From the NCBI GenBank assembly GCA_902461565.1, contig CABPYL010000009.1, forward strand, positions 24,607 to 88,606: a DNA stretch of 64,000 nucleotides, in the 5' to 3' direction. The notes below the pieces were generated by a model that did no database searches, was not told where the DNA came from, and was given only the letters and a program-made list of their open reading frames with translations. A program made the position numbers and the translations under genes. Below, one piece after another: positions 14,947-23,753 of this stretch. The DNA comes from an uncultured Porphyromonadaceae bacterium (GTDB lineage: Bacteria > Bacteroidota > Bacteroidia > Bacteroidales > Muribaculaceae). Within the stretch, counting starts at the first letter, position 1; each line of letters starts with the position of its first letter.

Positions 14947-17382
14947 TTAATTCAACTGAACCGGATTCACCACGTCTTCATCGGTAATGGCGATATCCAG
15001 TACCTGACGCACATTCTCCACATAGTGAAACTTTATGCCCTCCACGTAGGCGGCCGGAATGTCATCTATATCGCGGCGGTTAGCCTCGGAAATTATAATA
15101 TCTGTGATGCCGGCGCGCTTGGCCGCAAGTATTTTCTCGCGTATGCCGCCCACAGGCAACACTTTGCCGCGAAGGGTCATCTCGCCGGTCATGGCAATGC
15201 GCGGCGCAACACGTTTCTGCCTGAAAGTGCTGACAATCGACGTTACAATCGTTATGCCTGCCGACGGGCCATCCTTGGGCACCGCTCCCTCGGGGAAGTG
15301 AATATGCAGAGAATAGTGTTCGAACAGATCGGCGGATATACCCAAGTCGGCGGCATGGGCGCGCACCCACTGGTAAGCGATGGTGGCCGATTCCTTCATC
15401 ACATCGCCCAGCTTACCGGTAAGAGTAAGCGCCGGCGTCTTGGCAGGCATAACCGAAGACTCGGCCATGAGTATCTCACCGCCGACCTCGGTCCATGCCA
15501 GGCCGGTAACAACTCCTGCAAACTCGTTGCCCTCGTACAGGTCGTGGATATGCGGCGCCAGGCCAAGCAACTTATACAGATGCTCCGGCAACACCTCGGT
15601 GGGGAACTCCTCGCCACGCATCTTTGCAAGCACGAACTTGCGGGCGACCGCACTGAGTTTCTTTTCGAGCCCGCGTACGCCGCTCTCGGATGTATAGCTA
15701 CGGATAATCTCGGTAAGAGCTTCGTCGGAAATTTTCAGCTCGTCGGCCTTGATATTGTTCTGCGCGCAGATCCGCGGCAACAGGTGGCGTCGCGCAATCT
15801 CTATTTTTTCCTCAACCAGATAACCGGCAATATCGATTATTTCCATACGGTCCAGCAACGGGCGTGCTATCGTCTGGAGGGTGTTGGCGGTGGCGATGAA
15901 CAGAACATTGGAGAGGTCGTAGTCTACGTCGATGTAATTGTCGTGGAAATGGCAGTTTTGCTCAGGATCGAGCACCTCCAGAAGCGCTGCAGCTGGGTCG
16001 CCCTTATAATCTGCGCCTATTTTGTCAAGCTCGTCGAGCAGAAGCACGGGGTTATTCACCTTGGCGCGCTTCATGGCGTCGATAATACGGCCCGGCATGG
16101 CGCCGATATATGTACGCCGATGGCCACGTATCTCGGCCTCGTCGTGCAGGCCACCGAACGACACTCGCTCGTACTTTCTGCCGAGGGCACGCGCCACCGA
16201 ACGGCCTATAGACGTTTTGCCCACGCCTGGAGCGCCCACAAGACAGATTATGGGCGAGCGACCGCCGGGATTGTTCATAATCAGTGCCATCTGCTCAAGG
16301 ATTCTCTCTTTTACCTTCTCAAGGCCGTAGTGATCGTTCTCAAGAATCTCCTGGGCCTTGGCAAAATCTGTATTCACCTCAGTACGGGCTTTCCAGGGAA
16401 TGTTTAGAAGCGTATCAAGATAGGAATATAGAACGGAATAGTCGGGCGACGACGGATTGTAGCGACGCAACTTGTCGGCCTCTTTTCTAAAAAGTGTAAG
16501 AACATCCGACGGCATATCGAGTTTTTCGGCTTTGGCAAGCAGTTCGTCCACCTCGTCGTTATCGCCGTACAGCGTCTCGCGTATGGATTCCATCTCCTGC
16601 TGTAGGAAAGCGTTCTTCTGATTCTCGGAAAGCGACCTTTTGGTGCGTCGGATAATTTCCTCCTTCAGGTTCTTCTTCTCGCTCATTACGTACAGTTCGG
16701 AAAGAAGAGCCATAGCGCGGTCCTGCAGACGCGATTTGCTCAGCATCGCCTCTTTTTCGGGAATCTCGATGGGCACGTTGGTACACAGAAAGTTAATAAG
16801 AGCCTCGTTGTCTGTAATCTGACCGACGGCACCCATCACTTCCTTAGGTTTGGATGCATATATTACATCATTTGCCACCTTGCGCAACTCGTCGCACGTA
16901 GCGATAAGCATCTGATCGGCGGGATCATACACATCTTCAAGCAGTTTCACACGCGCGCACAGCTGATTCCGGCGTCCCGAATTTCCCTTTCCAAGTACCC
17001 GGAAGCGTCCGCGGCTACGCACAAGGGCACACTTTACGCCGTCCGGACGGTCGAACAGACTTATCACATCGGCCACCACACCATATTTATACAGGCCTGT
17101 GGTGAGCGATGGCTCATTCTCATCGGAGTTGATCTGGCAGATTATGCCTATCGGCATCGCATTCTTGTTCGCCTCAATGGCAAGTTCGAGCGACGACGGG
17201 CGCCCCAGTTCGAAACTCACTGTGGTATCGGGGAACATCACAAGGTTACGTGTGGGAAGTATGGGAAGCGCATTAAGATCCGGCTCGTTTACAAAACGGC
17301 TGAAATCTATCTCAAAACTCTGAATACCCACTTCTATGCCGTCCGGTGCCGGCATCATATCATTATCTTTGGAATTGTCCAT
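14947..17382 (-). CDS. lon: ATP-dependent protease La
   Basis: An 811-residue LonA protease for damaged and regulatory proteins in the cytoplasm. Order: N-terminal substrate-binding LON domain (about 35-240), a coiled middle region, AAA+ ATPase (Walker A GAPGVGKTSIGR near 382, Walker B PVLLLDELDKIG near 445), and the C-terminal Ser-Lys protease (PKDGPSAGITI with the catalytic Ser, near 705, and the Lys in GGIREKILAAKRAG, near 750). Typical length. Divergent from the EF-G paralogue; followed by a separately promoted isoprenoid gene. Confidence 0.97.
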   Translation of the reverse strand: MDNSKDNDMMPAPDGIEVGIQSFEIDFSRFVNEPDLNALPILPTRNLVMFPDTTVSFELGRPSSLELAIEANKNAMPIGIICQINSDENEPSLTTGLYKYGVVADVISLFDRPDGVKCALVRSRGRFRVLGKGNSGRRNQLCARVKLLEDVYDPADQMLIATCDELRKVANDVIYASKPKEVMGAVGQITDNEALINFLCTNVPIEIPEKEAMLSKSRLQDRAMALLSELYVMSEKKNLKEEIIRRTKRSLSENQKNAFLQQEMESIRETLYGDNDEVDELLAKAEKLDMPSDVLTLFRKEADKLRRYNPSSPDYSVLYSYLDTLLNIPWKARTEVNTDFAKAQEILENDHYGLEKVKERILEQMALIMNNPGGRSPIICLVGAPGVGKTSIGRSVARALGRKYERVSFGGLHDEAEIRGHRRTYIGAMPGRIIDAMKRAKVNNPVLLLDELDKIGADYKGDPAAALLEVLDPEQNCHFHDNYIDVDYDLSNVLFIATANTLQTIARPLLDRMEIIDIAGYLVEEKIEIARRHLLPRICAQNNIKADELKISDEALTEIIRSYTSESGVRGLEKKLSAVARKFVLAKMRGEEFPTEVLPEHLYKLLGLAPHIHDLYEGNEFAGVVTGLAWTEVGGEILMAESSVMPAKTPALTLTGKLGDVMKESATIAYQWVRAHAADLGISADLFEHYSLHIHFPEGAVPKDGPSAGITIVTSIVSTFRQKRVAPRIAMTGEMTLRGKVLPVGGIREKILAAKRAGITDIIISEANRRDIDDIPAAYVEGIKFHYVENVRQVLDIAITDEDVVNPVQLN

Positions 17383-17426
17383 CTTATTTTCTTTGCATTC
17401 TCTGTGTTACGCAGCAAAATGAGTGC

Positions 17427-17458
17427 CAAAATTAGTAAAAATCGCGCAAACGGCCCAA
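17427..17458 (-). promoter_or_regulatory. Promoter of lon
   Basis: On the minus strand TTGG (17458-17455), a 20-bp spacer and TAATTTTG (17434-17427). It lies 45 bp before the start codon. No heat-shock-type element was recognised. Confidence 0.6.
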
Positions 17459-17653
17459 TTACACATCATAAATATGTTTAACATACCCCTAAAACAAACC
17501 CGGACACAAAAAAGGTGGCGGGAAAGTGTATTTTTATGTTGTCAAACATAATAATGGCATGCCGTTTCACGAAAAAATTTTTATAAATTGCGACCCGAAA
17601 CCGAAAGCCCCCCTTTCACGTTTCAAACTCGATAATGAATTAAACCCGATAGC

Positions 17654-19810
17654 ATGAAAACTTATCAGACCAAAGAAATCAAAAACATCTCCCTGCTCGG
17701 CAGCAAGGGCTCCGGTAAAACCACACTCGCAGAAGCTATGCTCTACGAATGTGGTGTTATAAAACGTCGCGGCACCATAGACGCCAAGAACACCGTATCC
17801 GACTATTTCCCCGTTGAAAAAGAATACGGCTACTCCGTTTTCTCCACTGTGTTCTATGCAGAATTCCTCAATAAGAAACTGAACGTTATCGACTGCCCCG
17901 GCGCCGAGGACTTTGTAGGCAGCGCAATCACGGCACTCAACGTTACCGATACTGGCATAATCCTTGTCAACGCACAATATGGCGTTGAAGTAGGCACGCA
18001 GAATATTTTCCGTACATGCTCCTCTCTAAACAAACCCGTCATCTTCGCCATCAACCAGCTCGACGGCGAAAAAGCCGACTACGATAATGTGCTCGAGCAG
18101 ATGCGCGAATCTTTCGGTTCCAAAGTCATTCCCATCCAATATCCCCTGGCAAGCGGTCCCGGCTTCAACTCGATGATAGACGTGCTTCTGATGAAAAAAT
18201 ACTCGTGGGGCCCAGAAGGCGGCACTCCCACAATCGAAGATATTCCCGCCGACCAGATGGACCGCGCCAAGGAACTGCACCGCGCACTCGTAGAAGCCGC
18301 TGCTGAAAACGACGAATCGTTAATGGAGAAATTCTTCGAAGAAGAACATCTTTCCGAAGACGAGCTGCGCCTTGGCATCCGCAAAGGCCTTATCGACCGC
18401 TCCATCTGCCCCGTATTCTGCGTCAGCGCCGAAAAGGATATGGGCGTGCGCCGAATGATGGAATTCCTGGGCAACGTCGTTCCGTTCGTAGACGATATGC
18501 CCGCACCAGTAGACACCGTCGGCAACGAAGTGAAGCCCGACTCCGACGGCCCGCTCAGCCTGTTCGTGTTCAAGACCACCGTAGAACCGCACATCGGCGA
18601 AGTAAGCTACTTCAAAGTGATGTCAGGCACACTGAAAGCCGGTGCCGACGTAGAAAACATTACCCGCGGCGGCAAAGAACGCCTCGCGCAGATATTCTGT
18701 GTATGCGGCCAGATCCGTACCGCTGTCGACGAGCTCAAGGCCGGTGATATCGGCGCCGCTGTCAAACTGAAAGATGTCCGCACAGGCAACACCCTCGACG
18801 AAAAGGGTTGCGATATCGCTTTCGATTTCATCAAATATCCCGCTCCAAAATATCAGCGCGCCATCCGTCCCGTAACCGAGAGCGACGCCGAGAAACTCGC
18901 CGCTATCCTTACCCGCATGCACGAGGAAGATCCCACATGGATTGTAGAGCAGAGCAAGGAACTAAAACAGACTATTCTCAAAGGTCAGGGAGAATTCCAC
19001 CTCCGCACCCTCAAATGGCGCGTGGAAAACAATGACAAACTGCCTATCGTATTCGACGAGCCCAAGATTCCTTACCGCGAGACTATCACAAAGGCCGCAC
19101 GTGCCGACTATCGCCACAAAAAACAGTCCGGAGGTTCCGGCCAGTTCGGCGAAGTGCATCTGATTATCGAGCCTTACACCGAAGGTATGCCCGCTCCTAC
19201 AAGCTACAAGTTCGGTAACCAGGAATACGTTATGAAGGTACGCGACACACAGGAAATACCTCTGGAATGGGGCGGCAAACTCGTTGTTTGCGACTGCATC
19301 GTAGGCGGCGCTATCGATACCCGTTTTATCCCCGCTATCGTAAAAGGTCTTATGGACCGCATGGAGCAGGGTCCGCTCACCGGAAGCTACTCCCGCGACG
19401 TACGCGTATGTATCTACGACGGCAAGATGCACCCCGTAGACTCCAACGAAATCTCTTTCCGACTGGCAGGCCGTAACGCTTTCAGCGAAGCCTTCCGCAA
19501 CGCCAATCCCAAGGTTCTCGAACCTGTATATGATGTCGAGGTACTCGTTCCCTCCGACGTTATGGGCGACGTTATGAGCGACCTGCAGGGACGCCGCGGC
19601 ATCCTTATGGGTATGGAACACGACAACGGCTTTGAGAAAATCTGTGCAAAAGTTCCTCTGAAGGAAATGTCCAACTACTCCACCGCCCTCAGCTCCATCA
19701 CTGGCGGACGTTCGTCATTCTCTATGAAGTTTGCGTCCTATGAACTCGTTCCCTCCGACGTTCAGGAAAAACTCCTCAAAGAGTACGCCGAAAAGAACAC
19801 CGAAGAATAA
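17654..19810 (+). CDS. Elongation factor G paralogue without catalytic His (EF-G2-like)
   Basis: A 718-residue protein with all five EF-G domains. The P-loop is SKGSGKTTL (about 17-25). The switch II motif is DCPGAEDF (80-87), so the catalytic His of DTPGH is Ala84; the guanine-specificity motif is NQLD (133-136) instead of NKMD; the switch I region lacks the usual RGITI (it reads YGYSVFS near 58-64). Domain IV (about 470-600) and the C-terminal KEMSNYSTALSSITGG remain typical, so ribosome binding is plausible. In Bacteroides thetaiotaomicron an EF-G paralogue lacking GTPase activity supports translation during carbon starvation and gut colonisation; this gene looks like that type. Monocistronic, ended by a strong terminator. 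Confidence 0.88.
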   Translation: MKTYQTKEIKNISLLGSKGSGKTTLAEAMLYECGVIKRRGTIDAKNTVSDYFPVEKEYGYSVFSTVFYAEFLNKKLNVIDCPGAEDFVGSAITALNVTDTGIILVNAQYGVEVGTQNIFRTCSSLNKPVIFAINQLDGEKADYDNVLEQMRESFGSKVIPIQYPLASGPGFNSMIDVLLMKKYSWGPEGGTPTIEDIPADQMDRAKELHRALVEAAAENDESLMEKFFEEEHLSEDELRLGIRKGLIDRSICPVFCVSAEKDMGVRRMMEFLGNVVPFVDDMPAPVDTVGNEVKPDSDGPLSLFVFKTTVEPHIGEVSYFKVMSGTLKAGADVENITRGGKERLAQIFCVCGQIRTAVDELKAGDIGAAVKLKDVRTGNTLDEKGCDIAFDFIKYPAPKYQRAIRPVTESDAEKLAAILTRMHEEDPTWIVEQSKELKQTILKGQGEFHLRTLKWRVENNDKLPIVFDEPKIPYRETITKAARADYRHKKQSGGSGQFGEVHLIIEPYTEGMPAPTSYKFGNQEYVMKVRDTQEIPLEWGGKLVVCDCIVGGAIDTRFIPAIVKGLMDRMEQGPLTGSYSRDVRVCIYDGKMHPVDSNEISFRLAGRNAFSEAFRNANPKVLEPVYDVEVLVPSDVMGDVMSDLQGRRGILMGMEHDNGFEKICAKVPLKEMSNYSTALSSITGGRSSFSMKFASYELVPSDVQEKLLKEYAEKNTEE

Positions 19811-19827
19811 CAATCCCCAACAATACC

Positions 19828-19857
19828 GGAGGCTGCGCATGGCGCAGCCTCCTTTTT
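19828..19857 (+). terminator. Terminator of the EF-G paralogue
   Basis: GGAGGCTGCGC and GCGCAGCCTCC form a perfect 11-bp stem with a 3-nt loop, followed by TTTTT. Confidence 0.9.
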
Positions 19858-19890
19858 AATGCCTTTACAAAATTACCTGCGCACAAGTAA

Positions 19891-20676
19891 TTATTTTTTA
19901 TCTTCAGGTGTCTGGGTTTGTTCCTCGATGAGTTTTGAGATTAGTACGGCCTGATATGCACCCTGCATATATGCGCGGATGAGGCCGCGGCGCCCGTCAC
20001 GGAATCCTTGCTTGAACAGGTAGGATTTGAGGAAGAACCACACGGGACGATACATCAGGGCTCCTATGCCCCAGCCTTTGGAGCGGCGCCGCTCAAGCTC
20101 GCGATCGGTGTAGCGGTTCAGTTTTTCCACCCGTTCCTGCATGGTGCTGTCGGCAAGATGGAGAAAATGCACGCCGGCAAGGCACGCGGGTATTTTTTCG
20201 GTGCGACCATCGATCTGCACCTGGCTGTGTATTGTCGGAGGCCATGAGGCCTTGTCTTTGCGAAAGAAACGGACGTGATAGTCGGGCGGCGTCTTGCTGA
20301 ACTTGCCCATGAAGCGGTTTATCATCGGCACATTCAACGCCTCGGGACAATCACCGCGTCGTACACGGATATACAGATACTCGCTCAGTTCGGGAGGGAC
20401 AATCTCGTCGGCGTCGACAACCAACACCCAGGGATTGGAAGCCGCCTGTATGGCAAAGTCGCGTGCAGGTTCTACGATGGTTATATCACCCTTGGGAAAT
20501 GTTACTATCCTGCAGCCGTGAGCACGCGCAATATCCAGAGTGCGGTCGGTACTTTCCATATCGCACACCACAATTTCGTCGAAAGGCTTGAGGGCCGTCA
20601 GCACCTCATCAAGATATTTTTCGGCGTTGTATGTATTCACCACAGCCGAAATACGCTCGTTTGTGTCCATAGTCAT
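19891..20676 (-). CDS. Glycosyltransferase family 2 (WaaE/KdtX-like)
   Basis: A 261-residue GT-A fold enzyme. It starts ISAVVNTYNAEKYLDEVL, with VCDMESTDRT for nucleotide-sugar binding and VLVVDADEIVPP containing the DxD metal motif. The C-terminal half (HVRFFRKDKASWP, VHFLHLADS) and length match the WaaE/KdtX-type transferases that add glucose or heptose to the lipopolysaccharide core, but the sugar cannot be read from sequence. It ends a minus-strand series of lipid A genes, which fits a role in the cell envelope. Two in-frame ATGs (20676, 20670) are equally possible. Confidence 0.85.
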   Translation of the reverse strand: MTMDTNERISAVVNTYNAEKYLDEVLTALKPFDEIVVCDMESTDRTLDIARAHGCRIVTFPKGDITIVEPARDFAIQAASNPWVLVVDADEIVPPELSEYLYIRVRRGDCPEALNVPMINRFMGKFSKTPPDYHVRFFRKDKASWPPTIHSQVQIDGRTEKIPACLAGVHFLHLADSTMQERVEKLNRYTDRELERRRSKGWGIGALMYRPVWFFLKSYLFKQGFRDGRRGLIRAYMQGAYQAVLISKLIEEQTQTPEDKK

Positions 20677-20699
20677 TCGTTGTGTTACAGATAAAGTGT

Positions 20700-21146
20700 T
20701 CAGTCGTCCAGCGAGGCGCCTTCGGCCACGGAAAGCATTTCATCATAAGCGGCCCACTCGGGGTCGTTCTCGGCATATATTTCCAAAGGCAGCAGGGGCA
20801 ACTTTGCAAGGGCACGGTTAAGATAGGACCCGAAAACATCGGTACTGAAGGTGTAGAACACCCAGTCGCGCTGCCCGGCACCGGTAAAAATACCGGTCAT
20901 CAGTGCGGTTGTCTTGCCTTTAAGTTCGGCCTGCATTGCATCTGTAGCCTGTTCGAGCAGTTCGGCAGTATCATCGTCAGGAAAACCGAGTTCTCCGGCA
21001 CTTTTATATTTCATGGACACTTCCACACGGATACAGTTCTTGGGTTTTGCGCGGTAGGCATCCACGTCAAAACGGCCTGTAACGATAATTGTCTGTCCCT
21101 GTTCGTTTACTGCGGGAACCGTAAACCAGTTGTTTTTGCTTGCCAT
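20700..21146 (-). CDS. DUF695-like protein
   Basis: A 148-residue soluble protein resembling the DUF695 family: a start with GRFDVDAYRAKPKNCIRVEV, then MTGIFTGAGQRDWVFYTFST and LPLEIYAENDPEWAAYDEM. No catalytic motif, signal peptide or membrane segment is visible. The function of the family is unknown. It is 23 bp upstream of the glycosyltransferase and 44 bp after the RNase P RNA gene, so it may be transcribed by readthrough from either. Confidence 0.75.
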   Translation of the reverse strand: MASKNNWFTVPAVNEQGQTIIVTGRFDVDAYRAKPKNCIRVEVSMKYKSAGELGFPDDDTAELLEQATDAMQAELKGKTTALMTGIFTGAGQRDWVFYTFSTDVFGSYLNRALAKLPLLPLEIYAENDPEWAAYDEMLSVAEGASLDD

Positions 21147-21190
21147 GATAGAAAGTCGATGTGCCGGTGTATGCGGCGGATTATAAAAGA

Positions 21191-21550
21191 AAGCATGGTC
21201 GGAGTATAAGCCGGGTTATGTAGCGCGGTCACTTTCCCGAAGGAGTTAACCGGCGCCGTCCGTCATTTATCTGACGCAGCCTACCCCCCGGCAATGGACG
21301 AGCAGCCCTTGAATGCCGGTATACTTGGCTTTGCAACCCATAAGGCGTGCGGCGCGCCATGTTGCCACGGCGTCCGGTGAGCTCTTACCTCGCCTTTTCA
21401 CCCTTACCTCCAAAGGAAACGGAGGCGGTTATTTTCTGTCACACTACTCTACCGTTACCGATAGCTTCCCGTTAGGAAATATGGTGCTCTGTGTTGCCCG
21501 GACTTTCCTCCCGTCCCGAAAGACGAGCGACGGACCCTCCGGCCATGCTT
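21191..21550 (-). ncRNA. rnpB: RNase P RNA (class A)
   Basis: The minus strand carries the universal 5' core GAGGAAAGTCCGGGC (21509-21495) followed by AACACAGAG, the internal AGAAAATAACCGCC segment (about 21437-21424) and the 3' core ACATAACCCGGC (about 21220-21209). The ends pair as helix P1: GCATGGCCGGAG (from 21548) with CTCCGACCATGC (to 21193), with one mismatch, which fixes the limits. The ribozyme removes 5' leaders from pre-tRNAs. It begins only 11 bp after the lpxA stop codon, so it probably shares a transcript with the lipid A genes or has a promoter inside lpxA. Confidence 0.95.
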
Positions 21551-21560
21551 ATATTATGTT

Positions 21561-22343
21561 TCAGACGCCTCTGTAGCAACGCACCAGGCCGCGTTCGGCA
21601 TGGCGGATAAAGTCTACAATAATATCGCGCTCCGGCGTCGACGGGAATGTCTGTTCAACATATGCGGCAGCTTCTGTAATTGTGCGGCCGCTATTGTATA
21701 TAATGCGGTAGATGTCGGCGATTTGGTCGATAGTCTGAGCCGAGAAACCGCGACGGCGTAGTCCCACTACATTTATTCCGGTATAGGCGAGCGGTTCACG
21801 TCCTACCATTGAATATGGCGGCACATCCTTGTTCACCAATGCACCGCCCTGCATCATCACATGGGCGCCGATATGGCAGAACTGATGTATGAGGCTGCCA
21901 CCGCCTATTATCGCGAAATCGTCGATCTGCACCTCGCCCGCAATCTGGCTGGCGTTGCTCACAATCACATTATCGCCCACAACACAGTCGTGCGCGATGT
22001 GGCTATAAGCCATAATAAGGCAGTTGTTGCCAACAACCGTCTTGCCCTTCGCGGCAGTACCACGGTTGACGGTAACGCACTCGCGCAGCACAGTATTGTC
22101 GCCAATGACCGCTACGGTGTCCTCTCCGCGGAATTTAAGGTCCTGTGGGATGGCGGAAATCACAGCGCCAGGGAAAATGGTAACATTTTTGCCGATACGT
22201 GCACCGGAAAGAATGGTTACATTACTTCCTATGCGGCAGCCCTCGCCTATCTCCACATTAGCGTCGATAGTGGTGAAAGGGCCTATCTCCACGTCTGCGG
22301 CAATTTTAGCCGACGGATTTATTGATACAAATGGCTGTGCCAT
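21561..22343 (-). CDS. lpxA: UDP-N-acetylglucosamine acyltransferase
   Basis: A 260-residue left-handed beta-helix protein with hexapeptide repeats (from about residue 7: INPSAKIAADVEIGPFTTI) and the C-terminal helical part. The catalytic His lies in the IMAYSHIAHDCVVGDN segment. It transfers a hydroxyacyl chain from ACP to UDP-GlcNAc, the first step of lipid A synthesis. The start follows the lpxC/fabZ stop by 3 bp. Gene order lpxD-lpxC/fabZ-lpxA is the usual Bacteroidales arrangement. Confidence 0.97.
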   Translation of the reverse strand: MAQPFVSINPSAKIAADVEIGPFTTIDANVEIGEGCRIGSNVTILSGARIGKNVTIFPGAVISAIPQDLKFRGEDTVAVIGDNTVLRECVTVNRGTAAKGKTVVGNNCLIMAYSHIAHDCVVGDNVIVSNASQIAGEVQIDDFAIIGGGSLIHQFCHIGAHVMMQGGALVNKDVPPYSMVGREPLAYTGINVVGLRRRGFSAQTIDQIADIYRIIYNSGRTITEAAAYVEQTFPSTPERDIIVDFIRHAERGLVRCYRGV

Positions 22344-22346
22344 ATT

Positions 22347-23729
22347 TTATTTGTTCTTTACAATTTGAGCCATGAACTCGCATTCACACACAATTTTCTC
22401 GCCAACGAAAGCACGACCTTTCATAACGGCCATACCACGGCGCATGGGTGTGATGAAGGATACATGGAATATTAATGTGTCGCCGGGCACCACTTTCTGA
22501 CGGAACTTCACATTGTCTATCTTCATGAAGTATGTGCTGTAGCGCTCCGGATCGGGAACCGTGCTGAGCACGAGCAGGCCGCCGGTCTGAGCCATAGCTT
22601 CTACAAGCAGCACGCCGGGCATCACGGGTTCCTGAGGGAAGTGGCCGAGGAAGAAAGGCTCGTTGGTGGTAACGTTCTTCACGCCCACGATGTAGTTGTC
22701 CGACTTGTCGATAATCTTGTCCACAAGCAGCATGGGATAGCGATGGGGCAAGTGAGCGCGGATGTCGTTGTTGTCCATCAGGGGAACCACGTTGGGGTTG
22801 TAGTACGGCGGCTGCACATCCTGACGCTTGATATCAGCACGAAGCGCCTTGGTGAGCTTGCTGTTTATTGTGTGGCCCGGCTTTGTTGCAATAACACGGC
22901 CTTTGAGGGGACGGCCTATAAGGGCGATATCGCCGATAAGGTCCATCAGTTTGTGGCGTGCCGGCTCGTTAGGAGCATGCAGGGGGATTGTGTTGAGGAA
23001 GCCTAGGTCGTTTGCGTCGTGATGCGGAACACCCATCAGGTCGGCCAGCTTGTCAAGATCTTCCTGCGGTTTGGCATTCTCGTAAATCACTATGGCGTTC
23101 TCAAGATCGCCGCCGCGGATAAGACCGGCGTGTAGAAGATTCTCGATGTCGCGGACAAATACGAATGTGCGTGCCCATGCCACTTCGTTCTCGAAATCGG
23201 CAATATGGTCGAGTGTGGCATACTGATTGGCGAGGACAGCGGAATCGAAGTTAACCTTGACGTCAACGCTGAATTCATCGTCGGGCAGAAGCATGAGTTT
23301 GGAACCAGTCTCGGGGTCGACTACCTCAACCTTATGTTTGACATAGTAGAAATCCTTGTCGGAATTCTGTTCCTCGATACCAACGGATTTGATACCTTCG
23401 AAGAAAGGTTTGGCGCTGCCGTCGAGGATAGGAATCTCGGGACCGTCGACGCGGATAAGGCAGTTATCGATACCGGAGGCATACAGGGCAGCCATAGCAT
23501 GTTCGATGGTACTGACAGTAACGTCGCCCTTGCCGATTACAGTGCCGCGCTGCGTACCCACGATATTTTCGGCTACAGCGTCGATAACAGGCTCGCCTTC
23601 AACGTCGGTGCGTTGAATCTTGTAACCGTGTCCGTCCGGCGCCGGACAGAATGTCGCTGCGATGCGTGCACCGGTATGCAGCCCTTTGCCTTCGAGGGTG
23701 AATTCGCCCTTCAGTGTTGTCTGCTTCAT
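22347..23729 (-). CDS. lpxC/fabZ: Bifunctional UDP-3-O-acyl-GlcNAc deacetylase / 3-hydroxyacyl-ACP dehydratase
   Basis: A 460-residue fusion. The N-terminal LpxC part (about 1-300) begins KQTTLKGEFTLEGKGLHTG and holds the zinc ligands STIEHAMAAL (His) and PARHKLMDLIGD (His and Asp). The C-terminal FabZ part (about 310-460) has the active-site His in AHLPHRYPMLLVDK and GHFPQEPVMPGVLLVEAMAQ. The first half commits carbon to lipid A, the second dehydrates hydroxyacyl-ACP for fatty acid elongation; both compete for the same hydroxyacyl-ACP pool. The fusion is a known trait of Bacteroidota and useful as a taxonomic sign. Confidence 0.97.
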   Translation of the reverse strand: MKQTTLKGEFTLEGKGLHTGARIAATFCPAPDGHGYKIQRTDVEGEPVIDAVAENIVGTQRGTVIGKGDVTVSTIEHAMAALYASGIDNCLIRVDGPEIPILDGSAKPFFEGIKSVGIEEQNSDKDFYYVKHKVEVVDPETGSKLMLLPDDEFSVDVKVNFDSAVLANQYATLDHIADFENEVAWARTFVFVRDIENLLHAGLIRGGDLENAIVIYENAKPQEDLDKLADLMGVPHHDANDLGFLNTIPLHAPNEPARHKLMDLIGDIALIGRPLKGRVIATKPGHTINSKLTKALRADIKRQDVQPPYYNPNVVPLMDNNDIRAHLPHRYPMLLVDKIIDKSDNYIVGVKNVTTNEPFFLGHFPQEPVMPGVLLVEAMAQTGGLLVLSTVPDPERYSTYFMKIDNVKFRQKVVPGDTLIFHVSFITPMRRGMAVMKGRAFVGEKIVCECEFMAQIVKNK

Positions 23730-23753
23730 TGCTCAGAAGTGTGATTTATATCG

